Shown here: positions 33,959-42,011 of the stretch, piece by piece
How positions within the stretch are numbered: the first letter of the stretch is position 1
Layout of the letters: every line of letters starts with the position of its first letter
Origin: Amycolatopsis umgeniensis
GTDB lineage: Bacteria > Actinomycetota > Actinomycetes > Mycobacteriales > Pseudonocardiaceae
Assembly (NCBI RefSeq): GCF_014205155.1
Contig: NZ_JACHMX010000001.1
Span: 4,836,001-4,900,000, forward strand
Direction of reading: 5' to 3'
DNA length: 64,000 nucleotides
Translations under genes and position numbers: made by a program
The notes under the pieces: model-generated
The model's input: the letters and a program-made list of their open reading frames with translations, nothing else
Database searches by the model: none
Told to the model about the DNA's origin: nothing

Positions 33959-34330
33959 ACCGTCGACCGCGACCGGGCGCCGGGACTCGCGATCGACGAA
34001 GACGTGCACGAAATGGCCCTCCGCGATCACCGTCTCCTTCGAGTACATCCCGACCTCGTAGCGGACACTCGACCGGCCGAGATGCCCCACCCGCAGGCCG
34101 ACCTCGAGCTCTCCCGGGAAAGACACCGAAGCGTGGTACTTGCACTGCGATTCCACGCACAGCCCGATGACCCCGCCGGTCTCGATGTCGAGCCCGCCGC
34201 GTTCGATCAGCCACGTGTTGATCACGGTGTCCATCACCGAATAGTGGACGACGTTGTTGACGTGCCCGTAGACGTCGTTGTCCTTCCAGCGCAACGGAAC
34301 CGTCTGCCAGTGCGGATACTCGGCGTTCAC
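33914..34330 (-). CDS. Acyl-CoA thioesterase (4HBT, YbgC-like)
   Basis: A 138-residue hot-dog-fold thioesterase. The opening PLRWKDNDVYGHVNNVVHYSVMD carries the DxxGHVNN motif of the 4-hydroxybenzoyl-CoA thioesterase family, with Asp as nucleophile or base. GTG at 34330 overlaps the stop of the upstream alcohol-dehydrogenase gene by four bases (GTGA), so the two are coupled and probably work in the same short-chain acid pathway. Substrate unknown. Confidence 0.88.
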   Translation of the reverse strand: MNAEYPHWQTVPLRWKDNDVYGHVNNVVHYSVMDTVINTWLIERGGLDIETGGVIGLCVESQCKYHASVSFPGELEVGLRVGHLGRSSVRYEVGMYSKETVIAEGHFVHVFVDRESRRPVAVDGLLRSALEELRTGLG

Positions 34331-35613
34331 CACAGCGTCACCGAATCCCGCAGGATCCCGGCGAGGTCCTCTTCGGACGCCTCGCGCGGCGCCGTCGCCA
34401 GGAGCCGTTGTTGTTTCACCGTGCCGGAAACCAAAGAGTCCACATCGGACTCGGTGTAGCCGACTTCGCCGATCCCGTTGGGGATCCCGATCTCCCGCAT
34501 GATCTGCCGCAGCACCGCGGGCAGGTGGTCGGCCAGATCGCCCGGCCATTCGAAGTCCGGCGCGAGCAGCCGGGCCACGCGTTCGTGCCTGTCCGGTGCG
34601 GCGTCGAAGGTGAACCGGAAGGCCGCGGGTGCTGTCAAAGACACCGCCATCCCGTGCGGCACCATCGGCTCGTCACCCGGATAGCCGCCGGGATGGAATT
34701 TCCTGACCTGCCCGGCGATCGGGTACGCGTTGGCGTGCGGGATGTGCACGCCGGCGTTGCCGAACCCGAGCCCGGCGAAGGTCGCCGCGAGTGCCATCGC
34801 CTCGCGCGCCTTCATGTCCGAGCCGTCCCGCACGGCCGCGGGCAGCGCCCACGACAGCAGCCGCAGCGACTGCTCGGCGAACATGTCGGCCAGCGGATTC
34901 GAGCCACAGTAAGGAACCCGGTCTTCCGGCCGCTTCCGGTCGAACTCGGTGTACGGCTTGGCGGTGTAGCTTTCCGCTGCGTGGCAGAGGATGTCCATCC
35001 CGCTCGCGGCGGTGACCTCCGGTGGCTGGGAGACCGTCAGTCTCGGGTCGACCACGGCGAGGCTCGGCCGCAGCCGGAGATGGCTGATACCGCTCTTCAC
35101 CCGCAGTGACAACACGTCCAGCACGCAGACCGTGGTGCTCTCCGAACCGGTCCCGGTGGTGGTCGGCACCGCGACCAGCGGTTTCAGCGGCGCGCTCGGC
35201 GCTCGGCCGCCGCCGACCGGGGCGTTGACGTAGTCCAGCAGATCACCGTCGTTGCTGGTCAAGAGGTTCACCGCCTTCGCGGTGTCGATGGCCGATCCGC
35301 CGCCGACGGCGACGAAGGCGTCCCAGCGGCCCTGTCCTCTGGCGAACTCGACGGCCTTCCGCATGCTGACGTCGGTCGGCTCGACGTGCACGCCGTCGAA
35401 GACGACCGCTTCGATGCCGTAGGTCTCGATGCCTTCGGCGATCCGTTGTGGCCAGCCCGTCGCGGCGACACCCGCGTCGGTCAGGACGAGCACCCGGCGG
35501 GCGCCGTACTGCGTGAGGTCGTAGCCGATCTCATCGCTCGCCCCGGTGCCGTACTTCAAGGCCGGTGCGCCGTAAGTGAAAACAGTTTCACGTCCAGCGG
35601 TGGCTGAGGTCAC
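34327..35613 (-). CDS. Iron-containing alcohol dehydrogenase, hydroxyacid-oxoacid transhydrogenase type
   Basis: A 428-residue group III alcohol dehydrogenase. GGGSAIDTAKAVNLL and VAVPTTTGTGSESTT bind NAD, and the metal ligands lie in MDILCHAAES and IPHANAYPIAG, the latter being close to the signature of ADHFE1-like transhydrogenases, which swap hydrogen between 4-hydroxybutyrate and 2-oxoglutarate. GTG at 35613 follows AGGGAG. Coupled with a thioesterase downstream. The exact acid is not known. Confidence 0.85.
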   Translation of the reverse strand: MTSATAGRETVFTYGAPALKYGTGASDEIGYDLTQYGARRVLVLTDAGVAATGWPQRIAEGIETYGIEAVVFDGVHVEPTDVSMRKAVEFARGQGRWDAFVAVGGGSAIDTAKAVNLLTSNDGDLLDYVNAPVGGGRAPSAPLKPLVAVPTTTGTGSESTTVCVLDVLSLRVKSGISHLRLRPSLAVVDPRLTVSQPPEVTAASGMDILCHAAESYTAKPYTEFDRKRPEDRVPYCGSNPLADMFAEQSLRLLSWALPAAVRDGSDMKAREAMALAATFAGLGFGNAGVHIPHANAYPIAGQVRKFHPGGYPGDEPMVPHGMAVSLTAPAAFRFTFDAAPDRHERVARLLAPDFEWPGDLADHLPAVLRQIMREIGIPNGIGEVGYTESDVDSLVSGTVKQQRLLATAPREASEEDLAGILRDSVTLW

Positions 35614-35769
35614 GTTTTCGTGCTCCCTTGCTCGAACACGTTCCGATATCGGACATTCTGCCGCCCCGGGGTTGCCGGAATCGAAAGATCGCTTGACGGC
35701 ACCGATCACCGCCCGCCTAAGCTCGTACTCATTAGATACCAACCGGGAGCGTCCGTCGCCCAGACGGCC

Positions 35770-37392
35770 GTGCGGATCCTGACCGAGGCGCAGATCCACC
35801 GCGTGTACGCGGTGGCCGGTGAGTCCTTCCTGGATCTGCTCGACGCGCTGCAACGCGAGCGGTCGATCACCTTCGTTTCGGCGCGGCACGATTCCGGCGC
35901 GGCCTTCATGGCCGAGGCCGAAGGCAAGCTCACCGAGCATCCGGCGGTCCTGCTGGCGGGCCGCGGTCCGAGCGCGGCGAACCTCGCGATCGGCGTCTCC
36001 ACGGCGTACCAGGACGAGAGCCCGATGGTCGTCCTGCTGGAGAACCCGCCGTCCAGCCCCGGTCCGACCAGCGAACTCCCCACCGCGGACCTGACGGCGA
36101 TGCTCGAACCCATCGCCAAGTGGACCGGCCGCGCGGAATCGCCGGACGAGGTCCCGGGCCTGCTGGTCGAGGCGCTGACCCGCTGCCGGGAAGGACGGCC
36201 GGGACCCACCGTCGTCGCCGTCCCCGCCGACTTCTGGGGTGTCCCGTTCGATTCGGCCAAACCGGTCGCCTCCGTGCGTCCGCCCGTCACCGGCGCGCTG
36301 GGCCGGACCGCCGAGGCGGTCGCGCAGCTGGTCGACGAGGCCCGCTACCCGGTGGTGATCGTCGGCGGCCGGGCCCGCGCGGCGCGCGAAGAGCTGATCG
36401 CCGTCGCCGACGAACTCGCGCTCCCGGTGTACAACGCATTCCGCCGTCAGGACGCCTTCCCCGAGAACCACGCGCGCTACGCCGGCCACCTCGGCATCGG
36501 CATCCCCGCGCGGCAGCTCGACGCGCTGGAGCGCGCCGACCTCGTGCTCGCGCTGGGCACGCAGCTCGACGAGGTGACCACGCAGTCCTTCCGCTACCCG
36601 ACGCCGTCGCAGACGCTGGTGCTGGTCGGCACCGGGATCGAGCCCGCCCGGCGTGGTGGCCTGACCTTCCGGGTCGACTCAGAGGTCGAGCCGTTCCTGC
36701 GTGAGCTACGCAACGTCGCCTCGCCGCGGACACGCCGCGCGTCGGCCGCGAACGCCGCCGTGCACACCTTCATGACGCCGCCCGACACCAGCGGCGCCAC
36801 CCGCGTCCACCCCGCCGACGTCATCCGCGCGGTGCGCAAACTCGCGCCCGAAGACGCGATCGTGACCAGCGACGCGGGCAACTTCGCCCAGTTCATGCAC
36901 CGCTACTGGTGTTTCACCGCGCCGCGCAGCCAGCTCGGCCCGAGCAACGCGGCCATGGGCTACGCGGTCCCCGCGGCGGTCGCGGCGAAACTCGCCGAGC
37001 CACGCCGGACGGTGATCGCGATGGCGGGCGACGGCGGCGCGCTGATGACCGGGCAGGAGATCGAGACCGCCGTCCGCTACCGGGTGCCGGTGACCGTCCT
37101 GGTGTTCCAGAACGGCCTGCACGGTCCGCTCGCCGTGCACCAGGCGCGCAAGCACGGTCGGCTGTCGGGGGTTACAGTCCCCATCACCGACTTCGCGTCG
37201 TGGGCACGAGGGCTCGGCGCCGCCGGGTACACCGTGGACGACCGCGAGGAACTGGAACCGATCATCGCGAGCGCGCTGGTGCGGCAACGGCCGTGTGTGA
37301 TCGACATCAGGACGGATCCGGACGTGGTGACCCCGGACATCCGGCTGACGAGCCTGCTGGGCGCCGCGAGGCCGCAGCAGGGCGGCCAGTAG
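35770..37392 (+). CDS. Thiamine-diphosphate-dependent enzyme, acetolactate synthase-like
   Basis: A ThDP enzyme of some 540 residues. The PYR domain has HRVYAVAGESFLDLLDAL with the catalytic-type Glu in ARHDSGAAFMAEAEG; the central domain is VVIVGGRARAAREEL; the PP domain has the ThDP-Mg motif GDGGALMTGQEIETAVRYRVPVTVLVFQN. The frame has no ATG near the start; GTG at 35770 is chosen because conserved sequence begins there, though it would lose a few residues and lacks a good ribosome site. Divergent from the transhydrogenase; the substrate may be pyruvate or a related 2-oxoacid. Confidence 0.8.
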   Translation: MRILTEAQIHRVYAVAGESFLDLLDALQRERSITFVSARHDSGAAFMAEAEGKLTEHPAVLLAGRGPSAANLAIGVSTAYQDESPMVVLLENPPSSPGPTSELPTADLTAMLEPIAKWTGRAESPDEVPGLLVEALTRCREGRPGPTVVAVPADFWGVPFDSAKPVASVRPPVTGALGRTAEAVAQLVDEARYPVVIVGGRARAAREELIAVADELALPVYNAFRRQDAFPENHARYAGHLGIGIPARQLDALERADLVLALGTQLDEVTTQSFRYPTPSQTLVLVGTGIEPARRGGLTFRVDSEVEPFLRELRNVASPRTRRASAANAAVHTFMTPPDTSGATRVHPADVIRAVRKLAPEDAIVTSDAGNFAQFMHRYWCFTAPRSQLGPSNAAMGYAVPAAVAAKLAEPRRTVIAMAGDGGALMTGQEIETAVRYRVPVTVLVFQNGLHGPLAVHQARKHGRLSGVTVPITDFASWARGLGAAGYTVDDREELEPIIASALVRQRPCVIDIRTDPDVVTPDIRLTSLLGAARPQQGGQ

Positions 37393-37669
37393 GGCGATTA
37401 CCAGGCGGTACTTTTTCTCAGGGGATACACAGAAACCCTTGTGGTGCCGCCTTCACCTGCTCCAAAGGGTGGGAATGTGGTGACGACTCGGCCGAGTTTC
37501 GGTCGCGGAGACCGGATTTTGTCGGTCGGCCGTGGCACAATCGCGGCAACACCGAGAGTCCGATATGGACCGGAGCGGCCCTTGGGCCCGCGACCGTTCG
37601 CCGGTGGGTTGTTGGCACGCAGTGTGTTGCGCGGTACTACGAGCGTTGTGTTGACACAGGGGAGAAAAC
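37393..37669. other. Intergenic region before the small gene
   Basis: 277 bases with no open frame of merit; holds the promoter of the small gene and its GGGGAG ribosome site at 37659-37664. The run GTACTTTTTCTCAG at 37407 could serve as the tail of a weak terminator for the ThDP gene. Confidence 0.35.
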
Positions 37670-37840
37670 ATGGCTGACGAGACGAAGCCACAGGACAAGT
37701 CCGTTTCCGGTGTGGTGCCGGTGCAGTTCAGTGCGGACGCCGAGACCCACGATGTGGCCGTCGTGGCCACGAACCGGGAGGTGTTGCGCCGTTCGCCGTT
37801 CGGCGCCGACGTACCACTGCGCGCCGCGAGCGGCGAATAG
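37670..37840 (+). CDS. Small unknown protein of 56 residues
   Basis: The reading frame MADETKPQDKSVSGVV to PLRAASGE has a strong GGGGAG ribosome site five bases before ATG and actinomycete codon bias (third positions mostly G or C), so it is probably real. It has no cysteine, no membrane segment and no known domain. An acidic and Ser-rich N-terminus, a middle VVPVQFSADAETHDVAVVAT and a basic patch EVLRRSP are visible. A peptide-modification substrate cannot be excluded, but no modifying enzyme is next to it. It stands alone between the ThDP gene and a cold-shock gene. Confidence 0.6.
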   Translation: MADETKPQDKSVSGVVPVQFSADAETHDVAVVATNREVLRRSPFGADVPLRAASGE

Positions 37841-37933
37841 CCCCCCGGAAAAGGGCACCGTGCGGCCGCGCACACCCGGGTGAAGATGCTTGTCGGCCTG
37901 CGTGAGGTGTGCTTTACTGCTCCAGGTCTCGAT

Positions 37934-37967
37934 TTTTGTGTTCGTGTTGGTTCACGCTCGCAGAACT
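37934..37967 (+). promoter_or_regulatory. Shared 5'-UTR element of cold-shock gene 2
   Basis: The stretch ends TTCACGCTCGCAGAACT, which differs at two bases from TTCACACTCGCGGAACT in front of the cold-shock gene at 59239, at a similar distance (107 and 119 bases before the start). Preceded in both by TTTTG and GTGTTCGTG. A candidate cold-box or RNA-structure element. Confidence 0.5.
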
Positions 37968-38073
37968 CAGCGGGCGTAGTGTCTCCTCGTGTTTCCGGGG
38001 AAGCAAACCGTCTGGTCATGACCCGGGCTGCCGACGTGGCTTCCTGTTTGTTTGTGTTGCATATGGAGATTTT

Positions 38074-38277
38074 ATGACTCAGGGCACTGTGAAGTGGTTC
38101 AACTCCGAGAAGGGGTTCGGCTTCATCACTCCCGACAACGGCGGCGGCGACGTCTTCGTGCACTACAGCGAGATCAAGGGCAACGGCTTCCGTACCCTCG
38201 AGGAGAACGCCCGCGTGGAGTTCGAAATCGGGCAGGGCGCGAAGGGTCCGCAGGCCACCTCGGTCAACGTGATCTGA
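38074..38277 (+). CDS. Cold-shock protein (CspA family), copy 2
   Basis: A 67-residue OB-fold RNA chaperone with KGFGFI and VFVHYSEI motifs, like copies 1 and 3. GGAG lies six bases before the ATG. The 230 bases upstream form a long leader with an element shared with copy 3, consistent with post-transcriptional control. Confidence 0.95.
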   Translation: MTQGTVKWFNSEKGFGFITPDNGGGDVFVHYSEIKGNGFRTLEENARVEFEIGQGAKGPQATSVNVI

Positions 38278-38294
38278 TCCAGGTTTTCCAAGCT

Positions 38295-38335
38295 GGGCCG
38301 TCATCCCCTCGGGGAGGCGGCCCTGCTGCTTTTTC
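38295..38335 (+). terminator. Terminator of cold-shock gene 2
   Basis: GGGCCG...TCCCC pairs with GGGGA...CGGCCC and is followed after a few bases by TTTTT. It lies between convergent genes. Confidence 0.8.
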
Positions 38336-38342
38336 AGGGTCT

Positions 38343-39002
38343 TCAGGGCGAGACCAGTCCGGTCTCATAGGCCAGCACGATCGCCTGCGCCCGGTCCCGT
38401 AACCCGAGTTTCGCGAGGATCCGGCCCACATACGTCTTCACCGTCTGCGCCGAAAGCACCAGATCCGCCGCGATCTCCGGATTGGACCGTCCTTTCGCGA
38501 TCAACCGCAACACTTCCCGTTCGCGTTCGGTGAGCACGTCGAACCGCGCCGGGGACGGCCGCGGATCCGGCGCGCTCGCCACGAAGTTCGTGATGAGCCG
38601 CTTCGTGACCGCGGGGGAGAGCAGCGCGTCACCGGCGGCGACCACACCGATCGCGGTGATCAGCTCGGCCGACGGCGCGTCCTTCAACAGGAACCCGCTC
38701 GCGCCCGCCCGCAGCGCTTCGTAGACGTAGTCGTCCAAATGGAACGTGGTCAGGACGATCACCTTCGGCTTGTCGCCGTCGCCTTCGAGCAAGCGCCGGG
38801 TCGCTTCGAGACCGTCCATCACCGGCATCCGGATGTCCATCAGGACGACGTCCGGCGGCGCGGGCAAGGCGGAGATGCCTGCCAGGGCCTCGATTCCGTC
38901 ACCCGCTTGGCCTACAACAGCCAAGCTGGGCTGCGCTTTCAGCAGGCTGGCGAAGCTTTCCCGCACCATGGCCTGGTCGTCGACGATGAAGACGGTCGTC
39001 AC
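38343..39002 (-). CDS. NarL-type response regulator
   Basis: A 219-residue response regulator. Receiver Asp is in PDVVLMDIRMPV, the conserved Lys in LLKDAPS, and the LuxR helix-turn-helix is LTEREREVLRLIAKGRSNPEI...TVKTYVGRIL. GTG at 39002 overlaps the kinase stop by four bases. Target genes unknown. Confidence 0.92.
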   Translation of the reverse strand: MTTVFIVDDQAMVRESFASLLKAQPSLAVVGQAGDGIEALAGISALPAPPDVVLMDIRMPVMDGLEATRRLLEGDGDKPKVIVLTTFHLDDYVYEALRAGASGFLLKDAPSAELITAIGVVAAGDALLSPAVTKRLITNFVASAPDPRPSPARFDVLTEREREVLRLIAKGRSNPEIAADLVLSAQTVKTYVGRILAKLGLRDRAQAIVLAYETGLVSP

Positions 39003-40249
39003 GCTTCCCCCGTGATTTCCAGTGTGACGGCCACCCGGAAACCGCCGTCTTCCCGCGGCCCGGTCTCGCAAGTGCCGCCGATCAGCGTAACGCGTTCGGC
39101 GATCCCGGCGAGGCCGACGCCGTCCCCGCCCGTCGGCGCGGCAGGCCGGGAGGGCGGCCCGTTTTCGACGAGGATCGTGAGCCCTTCAGGCTCCCGTCGC
39201 ACCTCGACGTCCACAGTGGACCCTGGGCTGTGCCGGGCCGCGTTGCTCAGTGCCTCTTGCAGGATCCGGTAGGCGGCCAGTCCGATCATGGCGGGGACGT
39301 CCCCACCGGAGAGCTCCGCCCGGATCTCGATCCCGGACGCCCGGCAGCCGTCGATCAGCGACGGCACCTCCGCGAGCCCCGGCTGCGGTTCGTGTTCCGG
39401 TTCGGCGTCGGTGTCCCGCAGCACGCCGACCAGCCGCCGCGCCTCGTCGAGTGCTTCCCTCGCCGCGACGCCGAGTGCGCGGAACTCCTCCTGCGCGGCC
39501 TCGGAGACGTCCGGGACGCGGTAGCGCGCGCTGTCGGTCCGCAAGGCGATCAGGGACAGGTGATGGCCGATGATGTCGTGCAGTTCCCTCGCGATCAGCG
39601 CGCGTTCCTGCAGCGCCGTGCGTTTGGTCCGCTCCTCCACGGTCGTGCGCTCGGCCTCGTCGGCCTGCTCCAGCGCCCGGCGGCGTTGCTGCATCCCGTA
39701 TCCCGCCACGATGGTCACGGCCACCACGACCAACGACCACACCAGGGTCTTCGTGCCGGTCCGCGGTATCTGCACGATGCCGACCGCGGTGGCGAGCGCG
39801 ATCGCGATGACCGAGATCCCCCAGCCCTGCCCGGGTTTCGTGCGGGCGAGCGTCATGGCGAGCACCGGGAGGTACGGCAGGACCTGGACCTGCAACGGCC
39901 ACTCCGACAGCGACGGGCCGAACAGCGCGTAGGGCGCGGGGAAAAGGATCGCGATGATGGAGCTGACCATCCCCACCGCCGCCACCCGCACGGCGGTCAG
40001 CGGGAACCGCAGGACGAGCAACGGGGGCGTGAGCTGCAGGAGCAGCAGGAAGAAGATCAGCGGAACACTGCCGCCGCCGAGGTAACGCGCCCACGAGCCG
40101 TAGGTCAGTCCCACCAGCACGAGAAGCGCCGCGGTGGTGAGGATGACCTTGACCCAGGCCGGCCCGCGCCACCACGCCGACGGTGGGTCGAGGTCGCCGT
40201 CGCGTCCGGTGAGGAGCGCCCAGCCCAGGGACCCGCCTTTCGAAGCCAT
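38999..40249 (-). CDS. Sensor histidine kinase (HisKA_3)
   Basis: A 416-residue membrane kinase. Five or six hydrophobic segments lie between residues 33 and 185, then a coiled region (RRRALEQADEAERTTVEERTKR), the phospho-acceptor helix IARELHDIIGHHLSLI and an ATPase domain with ILQEALSNAARHSPG and GVGLAGIAERV. Coupled to the response regulator at 38343. Signal unknown. Confidence 0.92.
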   Translation of the reverse strand: MASKGGSLGWALLTGRDGDLDPPSAWWRGPAWVKVILTTAALLVLVGLTYGSWARYLGGGSVPLIFFLLLLQLTPPLLVLRFPLTAVRVAAVGMVSSIIAILFPAPYALFGPSLSEWPLQVQVLPYLPVLAMTLARTKPGQGWGISVIAIALATAVGIVQIPRTGTKTLVWSLVVVAVTIVAGYGMQQRRRALEQADEAERTTVEERTKRTALQERALIARELHDIIGHHLSLIALRTDSARYRVPDVSEAAQEEFRALGVAAREALDEARRLVGVLRDTDAEPEHEPQPGLAEVPSLIDGCRASGIEIRAELSGGDVPAMIGLAAYRILQEALSNAARHSPGSTVDVEVRREPEGLTILVENGPPSRPAAPTGGDGVGLAGIAERVTLIGGTCETGPREDGGFRVAVTLEITGEA

Positions 40250-40382
40250 GTCCCGACGCTAACGACGCCGCCGTCCGGGCACATCCCCGCTGGGGGGACA
40301 TCCGCTGTCCCCCACGGTGTGACCCGGACTGCTCGCTTCGGCGCGATGTGCCGGACGGCGGTGCGCGGTCAGGCTCCTCGTC

Positions 40383-41099
40383 ATGAACGACATCGGAAAG
40401 TTGATCCGGCTGTCCACGTTCGCGTGGCTGCTCACGGGGGCGGTCATCGCGGTCTATGTCGAGATCGTCAACGCCGGCGCGGTCGATCCGCTCGCCACCA
40501 CTTTCAGCGAGTACGTCCACCTCGGGCAGGGCGCGCGGCTCGTCGGGGTCGCCATGCTGGCCACCGGTTTCGGCGCGCTGACCGTCGCGGGCGGTGTCCG
40601 GCTTTCGGGGGCGGTGTGGGCGGCCAGGCTCGTCGCCGTGTTCGGCGTCGGGCTGTGCGTGCTCGCGGTGTTCCCGCAGGAGCCGATGGACCAGCCGCTG
40701 ACCTGGCACGGCGCGATCCACCGCTACGTCGCGCTCGCCGCCTTCGCCGCGCTGTCGCTGGCGGGGCTGGTTCTCGGCGCTGCCCGGCGATGGTCGATCG
40801 CCACGTTCGCCGCGCTGGTGGTCTTCGTCGGGACGTTCCTGGTCGACGCCCGCGCGGTGAGCGGGCTGGCCGAACGGATCCTGCTGGTGCTCGAACTCGC
40901 GTTGGTGGTCATGTTCGCCCGCCGGACGGCGGTTCACCGAAAATCGGGCACTTCGACCCCTAGCCTGGCGATGCAACCTCGTGCAACTCTTTCCTTCGTG
41001 GCCCTGACGTCGTTTCCTTGTAGGGACTTGGCGCGGCAGCGGAGGACATGTGGGCGAAGCGGTTGCGGGGATCGTGGCGAACCCCGCTTCGGAGCGTGA
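40383..41099 (+). CDS. DUF998-like membrane protein
   Basis: A 238-residue protein with six hydrophobic segments in the first 180 residues (from LIRLSTFAWLLTGAVIAVYV to ILLVLELALVVMFA) as in DUF998. The last 50 residues are Arg/Ser/Pro-rich and overlap the AcoX-like gene by 50 bases, which suggests that the original stop was lost and the frame runs on; the membrane part looks normal. It is divergent from the histidine kinase at 38999. Confidence 0.65.
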   Translation: MNDIGKLIRLSTFAWLLTGAVIAVYVEIVNAGAVDPLATTFSEYVHLGQGARLVGVAMLATGFGALTVAGGVRLSGAVWAARLVAVFGVGLCVLAVFPQEPMDQPLTWHGAIHRYVALAAFAALSLAGLVLGAARRWSIATFAALVVFVGTFLVDARAVSGLAERILLVLELALVVMFARRTAVHRKSGTSTPSLAMQPRATLSFVALTSFPCRDLARQRRTCGRSGCGDRGEPRFGA

Positions 41100-41931
41100 C
41101 ATCCAGAGCTTGCGTTCGGCACTCCGTGTGGCGGGAGTCGGGCGGGTGATGGTGTGGACCGAGTCCGGGAAGATCATCGGCACCGTCCGCCGGATGGTGG
41201 ACGCGGGAGCGAGCGTGCTCATCTGCCTCGGCGGCGACGGCATGATGCGCGCCGCCGCGGCCGCTTGCGGCGACGTCCCGTTGCTCATGCTGCCGTCGGG
41301 GAGCACCGAAACGCTCCCCGAGCCCACCGTCGCCGGGCTCGCCGCCGGACTGCTGGCCACCCATCAGGTGGACGCGGACCTGGTCACGAACCGCGCGACC
41401 GTACTCGAGGTCGTCACCAAGGCCCGCCGTGAGATCGCGCTGAACGACGTCAGCGTGTGTTCGGAGAGCCGGTGGGATCCCGCTTCGCTGACCGAGCTGT
41501 ACTGCACGTTCGCCGTACCGGACGGAATCGGCCTGTCGAGCATCCCCGGCAGGCTCTGCCCCAGTCCGAAGTCCACTGTGGACGGTGTCGCGGTCTCGCT
41601 CGGGCCGGTCGAGGAGACGCCGTACGTCGTACAGGCGCCGATCGCACCCGGTGAGGTCCGGGCGGTGGGCGTCCGGGGCTGGAGCGTGCTGCACGCAGGG
41701 GTCCGCGTCGACCTCGCCGCCGCCGGTGGCTCCATCGCGCTCGACGGCGAACCGCACTTCGTGCTGAAGTCGGGAGAGAGCGCTTTCGTCGAGCTGAAGC
41801 CCGACGGCCCGTGGTGCGTCGACGTCCGCGCCGTGATGGCCGAGGCCACCAGGACCGGACTCCTGCTCGGCCGGAAGCCGCAGGGGGCTTTTCCCGCGTC
41901 CCACCTGGTGGATGCGCCCTTCACCGCGTAA
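41050..41931 (+). CDS. AcoX-like ATP-NAD kinase family protein
   Basis: A 293-residue protein of the AcoX group of ATP-NAD-kinase-like proteins. VAGIVANPASERDIQ, ICLGGDGMMRAAAAACGDVP and LPSGSTETLPEPTVAGLAAGL are typical. AcoX genes lie in acetoin dehydrogenase operons, with unknown activity. GTG at 41050 follows GGAGG. The next gene is an AcoR-like regulator; the dehydrogenase subunits are missing from the window. Confidence 0.75.
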   Translation: MGEAVAGIVANPASERDIQSLRSALRVAGVGRVMVWTESGKIIGTVRRMVDAGASVLICLGGDGMMRAAAAACGDVPLLMLPSGSTETLPEPTVAGLAAGLLATHQVDADLVTNRATVLEVVTKARREIALNDVSVCSESRWDPASLTELYCTFAVPDGIGLSSIPGRLCPSPKSTVDGVAVSLGPVEETPYVVQAPIAPGEVRAVGVRGWSVLHAGVRVDLAAAGGSIALDGEPHFVLKSGESAFVELKPDGPWCVDVRAVMAEATRTGLLLGRKPQGAFPASHLVDAPFTA

Positions 41932-42011
41932 ACCCGCCCAGGTCACAGAGACCTTCCGCACGCCGGGATCCCCGGGCACACTGGCCGAAACGGACCAGAG
42001 GAGTGGGCCAG

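Noticed and set aside
37670..37840. RiPP precursor
   Set aside because: No cysteine, no clear leader/core split and no maturation enzyme nearby; kept as an unknown small protein.
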